A stretch of DNA of 64,000 bases from Desulfuromonadales bacterium (GTDB taxonomy: Bacteria; Desulfobacterota; Desulfuromonadia; Geobacterales; Pseudopelobacteraceae), in assembly GCA_016650295.1 (NCBI GenBank), contig JAENWA010000003.1, positions 1 to 64,000 of the forward strand, written 5' to 3'. Below are positions 1 to 8,114 of the stretch, piece by piece (within the stretch, counting starts at the first letter, position 1; the number at the start of each line of letters is the position of its first letter). Below the pieces are notes generated by a model. It worked only from the letters and a program-made list of their open reading frames with translations. It searched no databases and had not been told where the DNA came from. The position numbers were made by a program, and so were the translations under genes.

Positions 1-160
1 CCTCCGGGCTCCCACTCTCTCTGAAACGGGCTTAACAATACGTACGGCCATAGTCTAAAACCTCCCCGCCTTCTACTCTAATTAAATGGGAGGTAAATGT
101 CTCAGCTATATTGGCACAGAGGGCAGAGGATAGCCGGGTTACCGAAGGGCTTGCGGAGTC
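1..160 (+). promoter_or_regulatory. Candidate GEMM-I-like (c-di-GMP/cGAMP) riboswitch aptamer
   Basis: The 3' part contains TAGCCGGGTTACCGA (131-145), which closely resembles the 3' conserved block of GEMM-I aptamers. Upstream, in the expected order, come a GAAA (22-25), GGGC, GGCC and TCTAAAACC (about 54-62). The outer ends can pair: CTCCG at 2-6 with CGGAG at 154-158. A strong terminator follows at 199-229, as an expression platform would. Against the call, the usual GCAAAGCC block is not recognisable and the P1b stem around GAAA does not pair well. A degenerate or variant aptamer, or another structured leader, is possible. The downstream ATPase has MshEN-like repeats, which fits second-messenger control. 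Confidence 0.42.
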
Positions 161-198
161 AGGCACGTTTGAACATCGAAAGATGTCCAATAAAACTA

Positions 199-240
199 AA
201 CGTCCAACTCTGCTACAGAGTTGGACGTTCGTTTGTTATT
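199..240 (+). terminator. Intrinsic terminator ahead of the first gene
   Basis: A perfect 13-bp inverted repeat (199-211 with 217-229, 5-nt loop) is followed by a T-rich tract. It lies between the candidate aptamer and the first gene. It could be the off-switch of a riboswitch or simply the end of an upstream transcript. Confidence 0.7.
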
Positions 241-309
241 TTACTTGCTCAAACTAACTAATAACCATGTAAATAAAACAGAAAAGCACATCGTTTTAAA
301 AGGTCTTTC

Positions 310-1923
310 ATGGTAAATTTATTATTCATATCCAACTATGCCAAGCTTAACATTATCAAAAGTGAGCTCCAGCCTCTATTGAAGGTCAAGATTGATATTG
401 TTGGAGATTTTGATTACGGTCTCAAGGACGTTTTCGAGAAGCGCCCTGCAACCGTCTTTATTCAAGACCAGATTGCCGGCGTCACAGGTGAAAGTGTTGC
501 CCGTCACATCCAGATGCTTCTGGGTGCCGAGGCCCCCTCATTTATTTATTTACATGAAGGCAATTCCAAGGCAAAACCGGTAAAAGGGCTTTACGAATAC
601 CTGATTGACTTTTCCCAGCCATATACTAAGGTGATGGCGGATATTCAGTCAACACTCAAGTCTATTCTCGGTTCGCAATGGCAAAAGATTTATATACCGT
701 CCAAAGTAAGCAAATCTGATGTAATTGCTGTCAAGGCTGTGCCTGAAACTTCCCGTATTGTTGCCGATCAACTGGTGGATGGTCTCCTATTGGATATGGA
801 AAATGCAGATACAGTCAAACATAATGATTTTAATCCACTGAATGATTTCAATCCGCTGAATGATTTTGTTGTAAAGGAAACGTCACAGGAAGAACCGTTC
901 ATGGTTTTTTCATCACCACACGACCAGTTGAAGGAAGTTATTGCCGAGATTGCCCGACACAAAGAAGAAACGGAATCATCAACTTTAATAAATACTTTCG
1001 AAGTAGATCACACGGATTTATCAGCGGTGTTATCGGTAAATCCTTCTCATCAGGGGGAAGAAACGGCATTGCCCGAACCCACGATACCTGAAGCCTGTGA
1101 GATAGAACCTGTATTAGACAATCCACAAGATACTCCAGCTGTGACTTCGCCTGTGGTCCCTGCTGCGTTAACATCTTCAGTGTCGGTTACTGCACCTGTA
1201 GTCCCTTCTTTATTAACTTCAACTGAGTCAACAGCTGCCCCCACAATCATTAACTTGTCAAAAAAATCAAATGTGAGGCCAAATACACTCGCGGATTTCA
1301 GAATCGAAAAGGAAAGCCAGCCTGTGGACGCAGTTCCTGATGAACTTCTACGGGTCTTTGATGAAAACTACCGCAAGACGCTAGGCTGGCGGCGGTATTG
1401 GGGCATTGCGGTAGTACTGATACTGAGTATTGCAGGCGGCAGTTGGTATCTGGTAAAGCAGAAACCGCAATTGCTGACATTCAGTGCCAAGCCGTCACCT
1501 CAGGCCGGTATGACGTTACCAGTGGTGCTGTCCCCCATTCTCGAGAAACCTGAACCGACACCACAAAAGCCTGAGGTACACCCATTACCTTCATTCATAC
1601 CGCTGGCAGGACAAGACCACTCATTTGCCTCTGTGAAACCAGGTTGGGAACGTTACGTTGGAGCATCGTATGAATTCCGGGTGTTCCGTCCTGCCGGGAA
1701 GCTAAAGGCTGTGCAGATTATGGCTGTTAAAGGTCACGAACTAAGTGAATCTATGCTGAAAACAATCTTGATCGAACTTGTGGATGCCGGCGATTATAGA
1801 GTGACATCGCGAGAACACAAGCATGGGTTTCAAGTTTCACATGCGACGGCTAACCGGAAAGCTGACCTGCTGATCTATCGCAAAAAATCAGTTGTGCAGG
1901 CTGTTGTTATTTCGCTTGATTGA
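310..1923 (+). CDS. Receiver-like N-terminus, single-pass membrane protein of unknown function
   Basis: Not recognised as a named family. The first ~120 residues have the alternating hydrophobic pattern of a response-regulator receiver fold (VNLLFISN, then ATVFIQD), but I see no clear phosphoacceptor arrangement, so it is at best a degenerate receiver. Residues ~165-182 carry a short tandem repeat (NDFNPL twice). A long Pro/Ser/Thr/Val-rich linker follows, then one membrane segment near 365-382 (GIAVVLILSIAGGSWYLV) and a second Pro-rich spacer. A small C-terminal domain (~443-537) ends the protein. It is first in a likely three-gene unit with a LysM protein and a GspE/PilB-type ATPase, suggesting a role in an envelope assembly or secretion machine (inference). 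Confidence 0.7.
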   Translation: MVNLLFISNYAKLNIIKSELQPLLKVKIDIVGDFDYGLKDVFEKRPATVFIQDQIAGVTGESVARHIQMLLGAEAPSFIYLHEGNSKAKPVKGLYEYLIDFSQPYTKVMADIQSTLKSILGSQWQKIYIPSKVSKSDVIAVKAVPETSRIVADQLVDGLLLDMENADTVKHNDFNPLNDFNPLNDFVVKETSQEEPFMVFSSPHDQLKEVIAEIARHKEETESSTLINTFEVDHTDLSAVLSVNPSHQGEETALPEPTIPEACEIEPVLDNPQDTPAVTSPVVPAALTSSVSVTAPVVPSLLTSTESTAAPTIINLSKKSNVRPNTLADFRIEKESQPVDAVPDELLRVFDENYRKTLGWRRYWGIAVVLILSIAGGSWYLVKQKPQLLTFSAKPSPQAGMTLPVVLSPILEKPEPTPQKPEVHPLPSFIPLAGQDHSFASVKPGWERYVGASYEFRVFRPAGKLKAVQIMAVKGHELSESMLKTILIELVDAGDYRVTSREHKHGFQVSHATANRKADLLIYRKKSVVQAVVISLD

Positions 1924-2010
1924 TTATTTGTACCTTCTCGATTTTCTTGGGAATATTATTCGGTGTACAGTGTGCGGCACTAGGTAAATACTATTTCATA
2001 TGGAGTTGCA

Positions 2011-3624
2011 ATGTTTCCTTTAGATCGCATTAGCAGAATCATAACCCTGATATCCAGGATAAGTGCATTAGCGAAGTTATTTTCTGACAAAAACACACAG
2101 AAAGTAACATCTAACTTACTGATATTATTCTTGGGTTTGATTGCTGCTCTTGTGGCATTACCCGCTTATGCGGCAATGGATCCCAATTATGAGCTTGATC
2201 CACAAGCATTGGGCGTGGCTGTGTCTCCTGCAAGGAAGAAATCGAAATCCGACAAACAGTCTGTCGGTTCCCGACCGCTAAAACATACCGACGCCAGAGT
2301 TCCCGGTCCAAATGAATATGTTGTCAAGTCAGGCGATAATCTGTTCAAGATACTTATGCGTGACTACAATCTTAGCAATAATGAAGCCGTGACTTTTATC
2401 GAACTCATTTGTCGTGAAAATAATATTACAGATATCAGGCATCTTAAGGTTGGTAAAAAAATTATCATCCCACCTTTGCAACGCAAAGCGAGTAAGGCGA
2501 GCAAAGGGGGGCAACAACTTCAGGGAGGTACTGCCAGACCCGGATCAGGCGGTCATACTTTCCGGTTGGAGTCTCCGGAAACAACTTTCTCCGAACTGGA
2601 AGCCAACCTCCAGATCAGGAAAACATGGGATAAAATGATGCCACCACCGGCAAGCGGGCAACTGCCTGTGATGATTCAATCACCCCTGTTTTCCCTGGCT
2701 CTTGACCCACACCGCTACCCGGTCTATGCCGCCATGGGTAACGGCAGAATTTTGGTTGACAAGGATGCCTCCATTCCCCCGCTGGTAAAAAATTTGATTG
2801 CTGAAAAAGATCCTTCATTACGGATTGTTACAGAATCCCCACTTAATGGAAGGCGATTCCTGTCAGCCATGCTGGCGTCTGCCGGATTTTATTCTGTTGA
2901 GGAAAACTTCAGCATGGATTTTGGTTCTGATCCAAAGTTGACGGTCCGCTCGGATTTTAAGGTTGAAAAAACCCCGGAAAGTATTATTAAGCAGGATCTC
3001 GTCCTGATAAATTCCGGCCGAACTCAATATCCGAGTGTAATCAGTGAGTTTCTGAAAAAAGAAGGGCTGACGGTCTATGAACCCTTTGCGTCTCACAGGC
3101 CAGTATTGGCCGGTACGTCAGGTCAGGTGTGTCAAATAACCTCTCGTAAACTGTCTGAAATAGTTGATGGCCTGCTGGCATTATTTTCGATTACTCCTGA
3201 TAAGGACAAACGACTGGATGTGTTTGCTAACGATAATAACGGGATATCACTTTCGGTCAAGGCTGAGCGATATTTTGAACGAGGTGGACAGCGCCATGTT
3301 GTAACCCGTTTCGATGGTGACCCCATAACGTATACCCTGTATAGGCTCCTTGAATCCAAGGGATATCAGGTTATAATTCTTGAAGCTCAGGATGATTTTC
3401 GCAAGGTTACCGAAAAATTGCTATCCCGCATACGCATTAATGGTACATATGCCAGCCATCGGCTTGGGCCTGTTGAGGGAGTAAATTACTCGCTCCGTAT
3501 GTCCGGCTTCAAACTGGAAGGTGCCGGTCTGCCGACTGCCGGAATATTTCTCACTAATCTGGAAATGGATCCGGTAATCCGCGATCTATTGACAGAGAAT
3601 GGATACAGCATCACAGTTAGGTGA
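2011..3624 (+). CDS. LysM-domain envelope protein
   Basis: An N-terminal hydrophobic segment (residues ~36-55, ending PAYAA) looks like a signal peptide or anchor placed after a 30-residue cytoplasmic tail. Residues ~103-153 form a LysM domain (YVVKSGDNLFKI ... LKVGKKIIIP), which binds peptidoglycan glycan chains. The remaining ~380 residues match no family I know. It lies between the receiver-like membrane protein and the GspE-type ATPase on the same strand with under 90 bp spacing, so it probably anchors an export or pilus-like apparatus to the wall (inference). No strong Shine-Dalgarno; the preceding sequence is TGGAGTTGCA. Confidence 0.8.
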   Translation: MFPLDRISRIITLISRISALAKLFSDKNTQKVTSNLLILFLGLIAALVALPAYAAMDPNYELDPQALGVAVSPARKKSKSDKQSVGSRPLKHTDARVPGPNEYVVKSGDNLFKILMRDYNLSNNEAVTFIELICRENNITDIRHLKVGKKIIIPPLQRKASKASKGGQQLQGGTARPGSGGHTFRLESPETTFSELEANLQIRKTWDKMMPPPASGQLPVMIQSPLFSLALDPHRYPVYAAMGNGRILVDKDASIPPLVKNLIAEKDPSLRIVTESPLNGRRFLSAMLASAGFYSVEENFSMDFGSDPKLTVRSDFKVEKTPESIIKQDLVLINSGRTQYPSVISEFLKKEGLTVYEPFASHRPVLAGTSGQVCQITSRKLSEIVDGLLALFSITPDKDKRLDVFANDNNGISLSVKAERYFERGGQRHVVTRFDGDPITYTLYRLLESKGYQVIILEAQDDFRKVTEKLLSRIRINGTYASHRLGPVEGVNYSLRMSGFKLEGAGLPTAGIFLTNLEMDPVIRDLLTENGYSITVR

Positions 3625-3719
3625 AACCATTCCATTTTCTGTAAACTCCTGCTATAAACGCTCGTGCTTATGTACGGTCGTTTATAACATCAAGCTGCGC
3701 TAGGATGGAGTTGTGTCGC

Positions 3720-5657
3720 ATGGATGAAAAAAAAGTCGGTGAACTGTTAATTGAGCAGAACCTGATCTCCACGGATCAGTTGCAGGAAGCTCTTGAACTC
3801 CAGAATGTTTTTCCCGATTTACAGATTGGCCAATTGCTGTGCAAGCTTGGTTTTGTCAAAGAGAGTGATCTCGGCTTTGTCCTCGATCAGAAGAACAAGC
3901 GTCGAAAACTGACAGACATTCTCCTCCAAGCAGAACGGATCAATAATCAGCAGCTTTCTCATGCACTTGAAATCAGTAGACAAAATAAGATAACACTTGA
4001 AAAAGCTCTTCTCAAACTCCGCTACGTTGATGAGGAACAGATGGCCCAGGCTCTGGCGAGTCAGTATGATTTGCCCTACGTTTTGATCAACAATATTGAT
4101 CTGGATCTTACCCTTTCTCAATATATCAGCGCTATTTATGCACAGAAACAACGTATAGCCCCTATTTCAAAAATAGGAAATACGATCACGCTGGCGATGG
4201 TTGTGCCTCTTAAAAATAATGTCATCAGGGAATTGGAAGACAGCATCCGTCTTAAAATTTTCCCGGCTATAGCCACGGAAACCGGCATTTACTCGGTTCT
4301 CAGACGTCTCTATAATGTCGATACCGCAGTCGGTTCAACCACTGCAAGCGACGAGGTAAATCTTGACATTTTACCTGACAGCATTGACAAACTGCTTAGC
4401 AGAACGGCTGCCGGCGATGAGCCAGACATTGAGGAAGAGACCAAGAAGGTTACCGAAAAAGACAGCGTTATTGTGAAACTTGTCAACAAGATTGTCTATG
4501 ATGCTTATATGAGCAAGGCATCCGACATTCATATAGAACCCTATCCCGGTAAGAAGGATGTTGTCGTAAGAATCCGCATAGATGGACAGTGCTCTGTTTA
4601 TCAAAGGATTCCTTATAAATATAAATTCGCGATCCCCTCCCGTGTCAAAATTATGGCTGATCTGGATATTGCCGAGCGTCGCAAGCCGCAGGATGGCAAG
4701 ATAGACTTCAAAAAATTTGGACCATTGGATATCGATTTGCGCGTTTCTACCATGCCGACAGTTGGCAACCTCGAGGACGTTGTCATACGAGTGTTTACAA
4801 GTGGAGAGTCGGTTTCATTTGGCCAACTTGGATTGACGGACCGTAATTTACGGGTTTTCGACGAGTCTATCAAGAGTCCGTATGGATTGATACTGGTTGT
4901 CGGTCCGACCGGTTCGGGTAAAACAACGACGCTTCACTCAGGTCTTGCTACCATCAACCAGAACAATCGAAAAATATGGACGGCCGAGGACCCGGTTGAG
5001 ATTACCCAGCCTGGTCTGCGTCAGGTCCAGGTCAATCCACGACTCGGATTAACCTTTGCCGCCGCTCTGCGCTCGTTTTTGCGGCTCGATCCGGATGTCA
5101 TCATGGTTGGTGAGATGCGTGACGAAGAGACAGCCAGTACCGCAGTAGAGGCCTCTCTGACAGGTCATCTGGTGTTCTCAACCCTGCATACCAATTCGGC
5201 GCCTGACACCGTCACGAGACTTCTGGAAATGGGAATTGACCCTTACAGTTTTTCCGACTCGCTGCTCTGTGTCCTGGCTCAACGATTGGCGCGGCGTCTC
5301 TGCGAAGAATGCAAGGATAGCTACCAGCCTGATGAAACGGAGATTGATGCACTGATAGAAGAATATGGTCGTAATTCTTTTGAAAGTGCCGGTCTGAGCA
5401 GAAACGAAATAACCATGTTCCATGCTGCGGGCTGTGACGTTTGCGGCCACAGCGGTTATCGCGGCAGGTTGGGAATCCATGAAATTCTGGAGTGTACCGT
5501 CAAGATCAAGGGACTCATCAAGCGACGAGCAGATACGGACAATATCCGTGAACAGGCTATGCTGGATGGTATGACCACCCTTAAGCAGGACGGAATCCTC
5601 AAGGTCCTCTTGGGGTTGACGGACATACATGAGGTGCGGAGGGTCTGCATCAAGTAA
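3720..5657 (+). CDS. GspE/PilB-family secretion ATPase with MshEN-like N-terminal repeats
   Basis: Cytoplasmic hexameric ATPase of the type II secretion/type IV pilus assembly class. The N-terminus (residues ~5-120) shows four repeats of the MshEN pattern (e.g. IGQLLCKLGFVKESDL...VLDQ), the module that binds c-di-GMP in MshE. The catalytic half has Walker A GPTGSGKTTT (~394-403), an Asp box, Walker B DPDVIMVGEMRD (~457; most homologues have GEIRD) and a tetracysteine zinc site (CEEC ~527, CDVC ~571). The start at 3720 is preferred over 3705 because GGATGGAG then sits 9 nt upstream. No pilC, pilin or secretin gene is adjacent, so the machine it drives cannot be named. Confidence 0.92.
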   Translation: MDEKKVGELLIEQNLISTDQLQEALELQNVFPDLQIGQLLCKLGFVKESDLGFVLDQKNKRRKLTDILLQAERINNQQLSHALEISRQNKITLEKALLKLRYVDEEQMAQALASQYDLPYVLINNIDLDLTLSQYISAIYAQKQRIAPISKIGNTITLAMVVPLKNNVIRELEDSIRLKIFPAIATETGIYSVLRRLYNVDTAVGSTTASDEVNLDILPDSIDKLLSRTAAGDEPDIEEETKKVTEKDSVIVKLVNKIVYDAYMSKASDIHIEPYPGKKDVVVRIRIDGQCSVYQRIPYKYKFAIPSRVKIMADLDIAERRKPQDGKIDFKKFGPLDIDLRVSTMPTVGNLEDVVIRVFTSGESVSFGQLGLTDRNLRVFDESIKSPYGLILVVGPTGSGKTTTLHSGLATINQNNRKIWTAEDPVEITQPGLRQVQVNPRLGLTFAAALRSFLRLDPDVIMVGEMRDEETASTAVEASLTGHLVFSTLHTNSAPDTVTRLLEMGIDPYSFSDSLLCVLAQRLARRLCEECKDSYQPDETEIDALIEEYGRNSFESAGLSRNEITMFHAAGCDVCGHSGYRGRLGIHEILECTVKIKGLIKRRADTDNIREQAMLDGMTTLKQDGILKVLLGLTDIHEVRRVCIK

Positions 5658-5727
5658 CTAATTACTATAATAATGCTTGCATTCAATATGTTGTCGTGCT
5701 ACTTTTTTTAAAATTTATGTTCACATG

Positions 5728-5757
5728 AAAAGTGAGCTCTCAAAGCTCACTTTTTTG
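5728..5757 (+). terminator. Intrinsic terminator after the GspE-type gene
   Basis: Inverted repeat AAAAGTGAGCT (5728-5738) with AGCTCACTTTT (5744-5754), followed by more T. It separates the secretion-type genes from the rimP-nusA operon. Confidence 0.85.
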
Positions 5758-5772
5758 TTTTTGAGAGACACT

Positions 5773-6258
5773 ATGTCAAAAAATAAAAGCGATATTTGCG
5801 AACGAGTAAGCAATTTTACCCAGCCTATTCTTGATTCGATGCAGATTGAGTTGATTGATATCGAGTTTGTCCGGATAGGAAAAGATTTTGTTTTGCGCCT
5901 TTTTATTGATAAGGAAGGCGGCGTTACCCTTGATGACTGCGCAACCGTCAGCCATGAGCTTTCGGCTATTCTGGATGTGGAAGAAGTTATAAGTGACCAC
6001 TATACCATGGAAGTTTCATCCCCGGGTCTCGACCGTCCCCTGAAAAAACTACAGGATTATGAACGCTACTCAGGACGCTTGGTAAAGATCCGCACCTATG
6101 ACCAACTTCTTGATGATTCCGGAAACAAGCGCAAAACGTTTCTGGGTACCCTCGATGGTCTGGTGGATGGCTGCATCCGGATTACGCTGAAAGAAGGGCA
6201 AACCGCAACTATTCCCTTGGACCGGGTTGCCAAGGCAAATCTGGAATTCGAATTTTGA
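5773..6258 (+). CDS. rimP: Ribosome maturation factor RimP
   Basis: Cytoplasmic protein needed for 30S subunit maturation. At 161 residues it has the usual RimP size, with the family motifs DIEFVRIGKDFVLRLFID-type in the N-terminal domain and SSPGLDRPL near residues 80-88, then the C-terminal SH3-like barrel ending in DRVAKANLEFEF. The ATG at 5773 is chosen because upstream in-frame starts fall inside the terminator hairpin. It opens the conserved rimP-nusA-ylxR-infB-rbfA-nrnA-truB-rpsO-pnp cluster. Very secure. Confidence 0.95.
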   Translation: MSKNKSDICERVSNFTQPILDSMQIELIDIEFVRIGKDFVLRLFIDKEGGVTLDDCATVSHELSAILDVEEVISDHYTMEVSSPGLDRPLKKLQDYERYSGRLVKIRTYDQLLDDSGNKRKTFLGTLDGLVDGCIRITLKEGQTATIPLDRVAKANLEFEF

Positions 6259-6293
6259 TCTGATTTAATATACGTCAGCAAGGAGAAGCAACA

Positions 6294-7493
6294 GTGGAAA
6301 CCACTCTCAGTATCAAGCATGCCATAGAACAGATAGTTAAAGAAAAAGGTATTGACCGTAATGTGGTCATAGAGGCCATGGAACAGGCGGTCCTAACGGC
6401 TGCCAATAAGAAATATCGCAACACCCGTGAACTGGAGGCCCGCTACAACAGTGATTCCGGCGAAGTAGAGCTGTTCGAGTTTGTAACGGTAGTCGAAGAA
6501 GTTCAGGACTCATATAAAGAGATTGATATCGAAGAAGCCCGCGAGATTGACTCTGAGGTGGAGATTGGGGATTCACTTGGTGAGAAGCTTGATGCCAGCG
6601 GTTTTACGCGCATTGCTGCTCAGACAGCCAAACAGGTTATTATCCAGAAGGTACGTGAGGCTGAGCGAGAGACTATCTTCAACGAGTACAGCGACCGCCA
6701 GTGGGAAATTATCACCGGTATGGTGCGCCGCTTCGAGAAAGGTGAACTGCTGGTTGACCTGGGCCGGGCTGAAGCGGTTCTGCCATCCAAGGAGCAGATG
6801 CCGCGCGAGGTTTATCGCCCTGGTGACCGTATTCGTGCCATCATAACTGAAATTCGCATGACGACCAAGGGACCGCAGATCATTCTGTCCCGTACGCATC
6901 CCAGTATGCTTGCCAAACTGTTTGCTGCTGAAGTACCCGAGATTGCCGAGGGTATTGTAGAGATCAATGCCGTAGTGCGTGATCCCGGCAGTCGCGCCAA
7001 GGTGGCGGTCTCCTCCAATGATCGTGATATCGATCCGGTCGGGGCCTGTGTTGGTATGCGTGGTGCCAGGGTGCAGAATGTCGTATCCGAACTTCGCGGC
7101 GAGAAGATTGACATAATTCCGTGGTCAGAGGATATTGCCCGATTTGCCTGTAATGCGCTATCGCCGGCACAGGTTTCCAAAGTGTTTGTAGATGAGGATA
7201 ATCGTACATTGGAAATTATTGTAGCCGATGATCAGTTGTCGCTTGCTATCGGTAAACGTGGACAGAATGTCAGCCTGGCGGCTCGCCTGACCGGCTGTCG
7301 TATAGACATCAAGAGCGAATCCAAGGTTGCAGAAGCAGAACTTCAGGGCTTTTCCTCCTATGACGGCACATCTCAGGGCGAGGAAGATCCTGCAGATGGC
7401 GATATGGGAGCGGCGGCAGAAACGGAAACGACTGAGTCTGTTACTTCAGAAACAGTCACTGTTGAAGCACCTGCTGAACAGCAGGCGGAGTAA
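6294..7493 (+). CDS. nusA: Transcription termination/antitermination factor NusA
   Basis: Binds RNA polymerase and nascent RNA, modulating pausing, termination and antitermination. The order is an N-terminal polymerase-binding domain (1-~125), S1 (~135-200, GMVRRFEKGELLVDLGRAEAVLP), then two KH domains (CVGMRGARVQNV and LAIGKRGQNVSLAARLTG). An acidic Glu/Thr-rich tail follows from ~345. Length 399, the short form lacking the C-terminal acidic repeats of E. coli NusA. The start is GTG at 6294 with AAGGAGA 8 nt upstream. It is followed 9 bp later by the ylxR-type gene. Confidence 0.96.
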   Translation: METTLSIKHAIEQIVKEKGIDRNVVIEAMEQAVLTAANKKYRNTRELEARYNSDSGEVELFEFVTVVEEVQDSYKEIDIEEAREIDSEVEIGDSLGEKLDASGFTRIAAQTAKQVIIQKVREAERETIFNEYSDRQWEIITGMVRRFEKGELLVDLGRAEAVLPSKEQMPREVYRPGDRIRAIITEIRMTTKGPQIILSRTHPSMLAKLFAAEVPEIAEGIVEINAVVRDPGSRAKVAVSSNDRDIDPVGACVGMRGARVQNVVSELRGEKIDIIPWSEDIARFACNALSPAQVSKVFVDEDNRTLEIIVADDQLSLAIGKRGQNVSLAARLTGCRIDIKSESKVAEAELQGFSSYDGTSQGEEDPADGDMGAAAETETTESVTSETVTVEAPAEQQAE

Positions 7494-7502
7494 CCTGCGG
7501 GA

Positions 7503-8114
7503 ATGTCCCGACAGAAACAGCAGGAAAAACCGCAGCGCAGCTGCCTGGGATGCCGTCAGAGTAGTGACAGGGACAGGCTGATCCGTTTTGTGCTCTCACC
7601 GCATGCAGAAGTGGTACCTGATATCGAGGCTAAACTGCCCGGTCGGGGTGCTTATACATGTGTCAGTGAGGAATGTCTGCGTGCTGCTTTCAAGCAGCGA
7701 CAATTTAACCGGGCTTTTAAACGTGAAGTCGTCGTTGTCTCGCCGGATGAAATGACGGAAAATGTTATCAGTATCATGCAGAAACGGATCCTGGGATATC
7801 TGGGGTTGGCCAACAGGGCCGGCCAGGTTGTCTCCGGAGGATCCATGGTCAGCGATGCAATCAAGGGCGGACGTAAGCCTGGATTGATTCTGCTGGCAAT
7901 AGATGTATCCGAAGATATTGGTAAAAAAATCGAGATGCTTGCGGCTGTTCACCACATAGTGTGCATGCGTGTCATGAAAAAGGATGATTTTGGCGCAATT
8001 CTTGGCAAAGCGCCCCGTAGTGCAATTGCCATAAAGGCAGGTGGATTTGTTGCGCAACTTACAAATGAAATTGAACGATATAGAAACTTCCTGGGGGAGG
8101 TGCGGAACCTATGA
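7503..8114 (+). CDS. YlxR (DUF448) - L7Ae-type RNA-binding fusion protein
   Basis: Two small RNA-binding modules that are separate genes (ylxR and ylxQ) in Bacillus are joined here. Residues ~10-85 are DUF448/YlxR (RSCLGCRQ...GRGAYTC...[17 protein letters not shown]). Residues ~95-195 are an L7Ae/L30e-like domain ([33 protein letters not shown]). It lies between nusA and infB and its stop overlaps the infB ATG by 4 bp, so translation is coupled. The role is probably RNA or ribosome related, but the substrate cannot be read from the sequence. Confidence 0.9.
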   Translation: MSRQKQQEKPQRSCLGCRQSSDRDRLIRFVLSPHAEVVPDIEAKLPGRGAYTCVSEECLRAAFKQRQFNRAFKREVVVVSPDEMTENVISIMQKRILGYLGLANRAGQVVSGGSMVSDAIKGGRKPGLILLAIDVSEDIGKKIEMLAAVHHIVCMRVMKKDDFGAILGKAPRSAIAIKAGGFVAQLTNEIERYRNFLGEVRNL

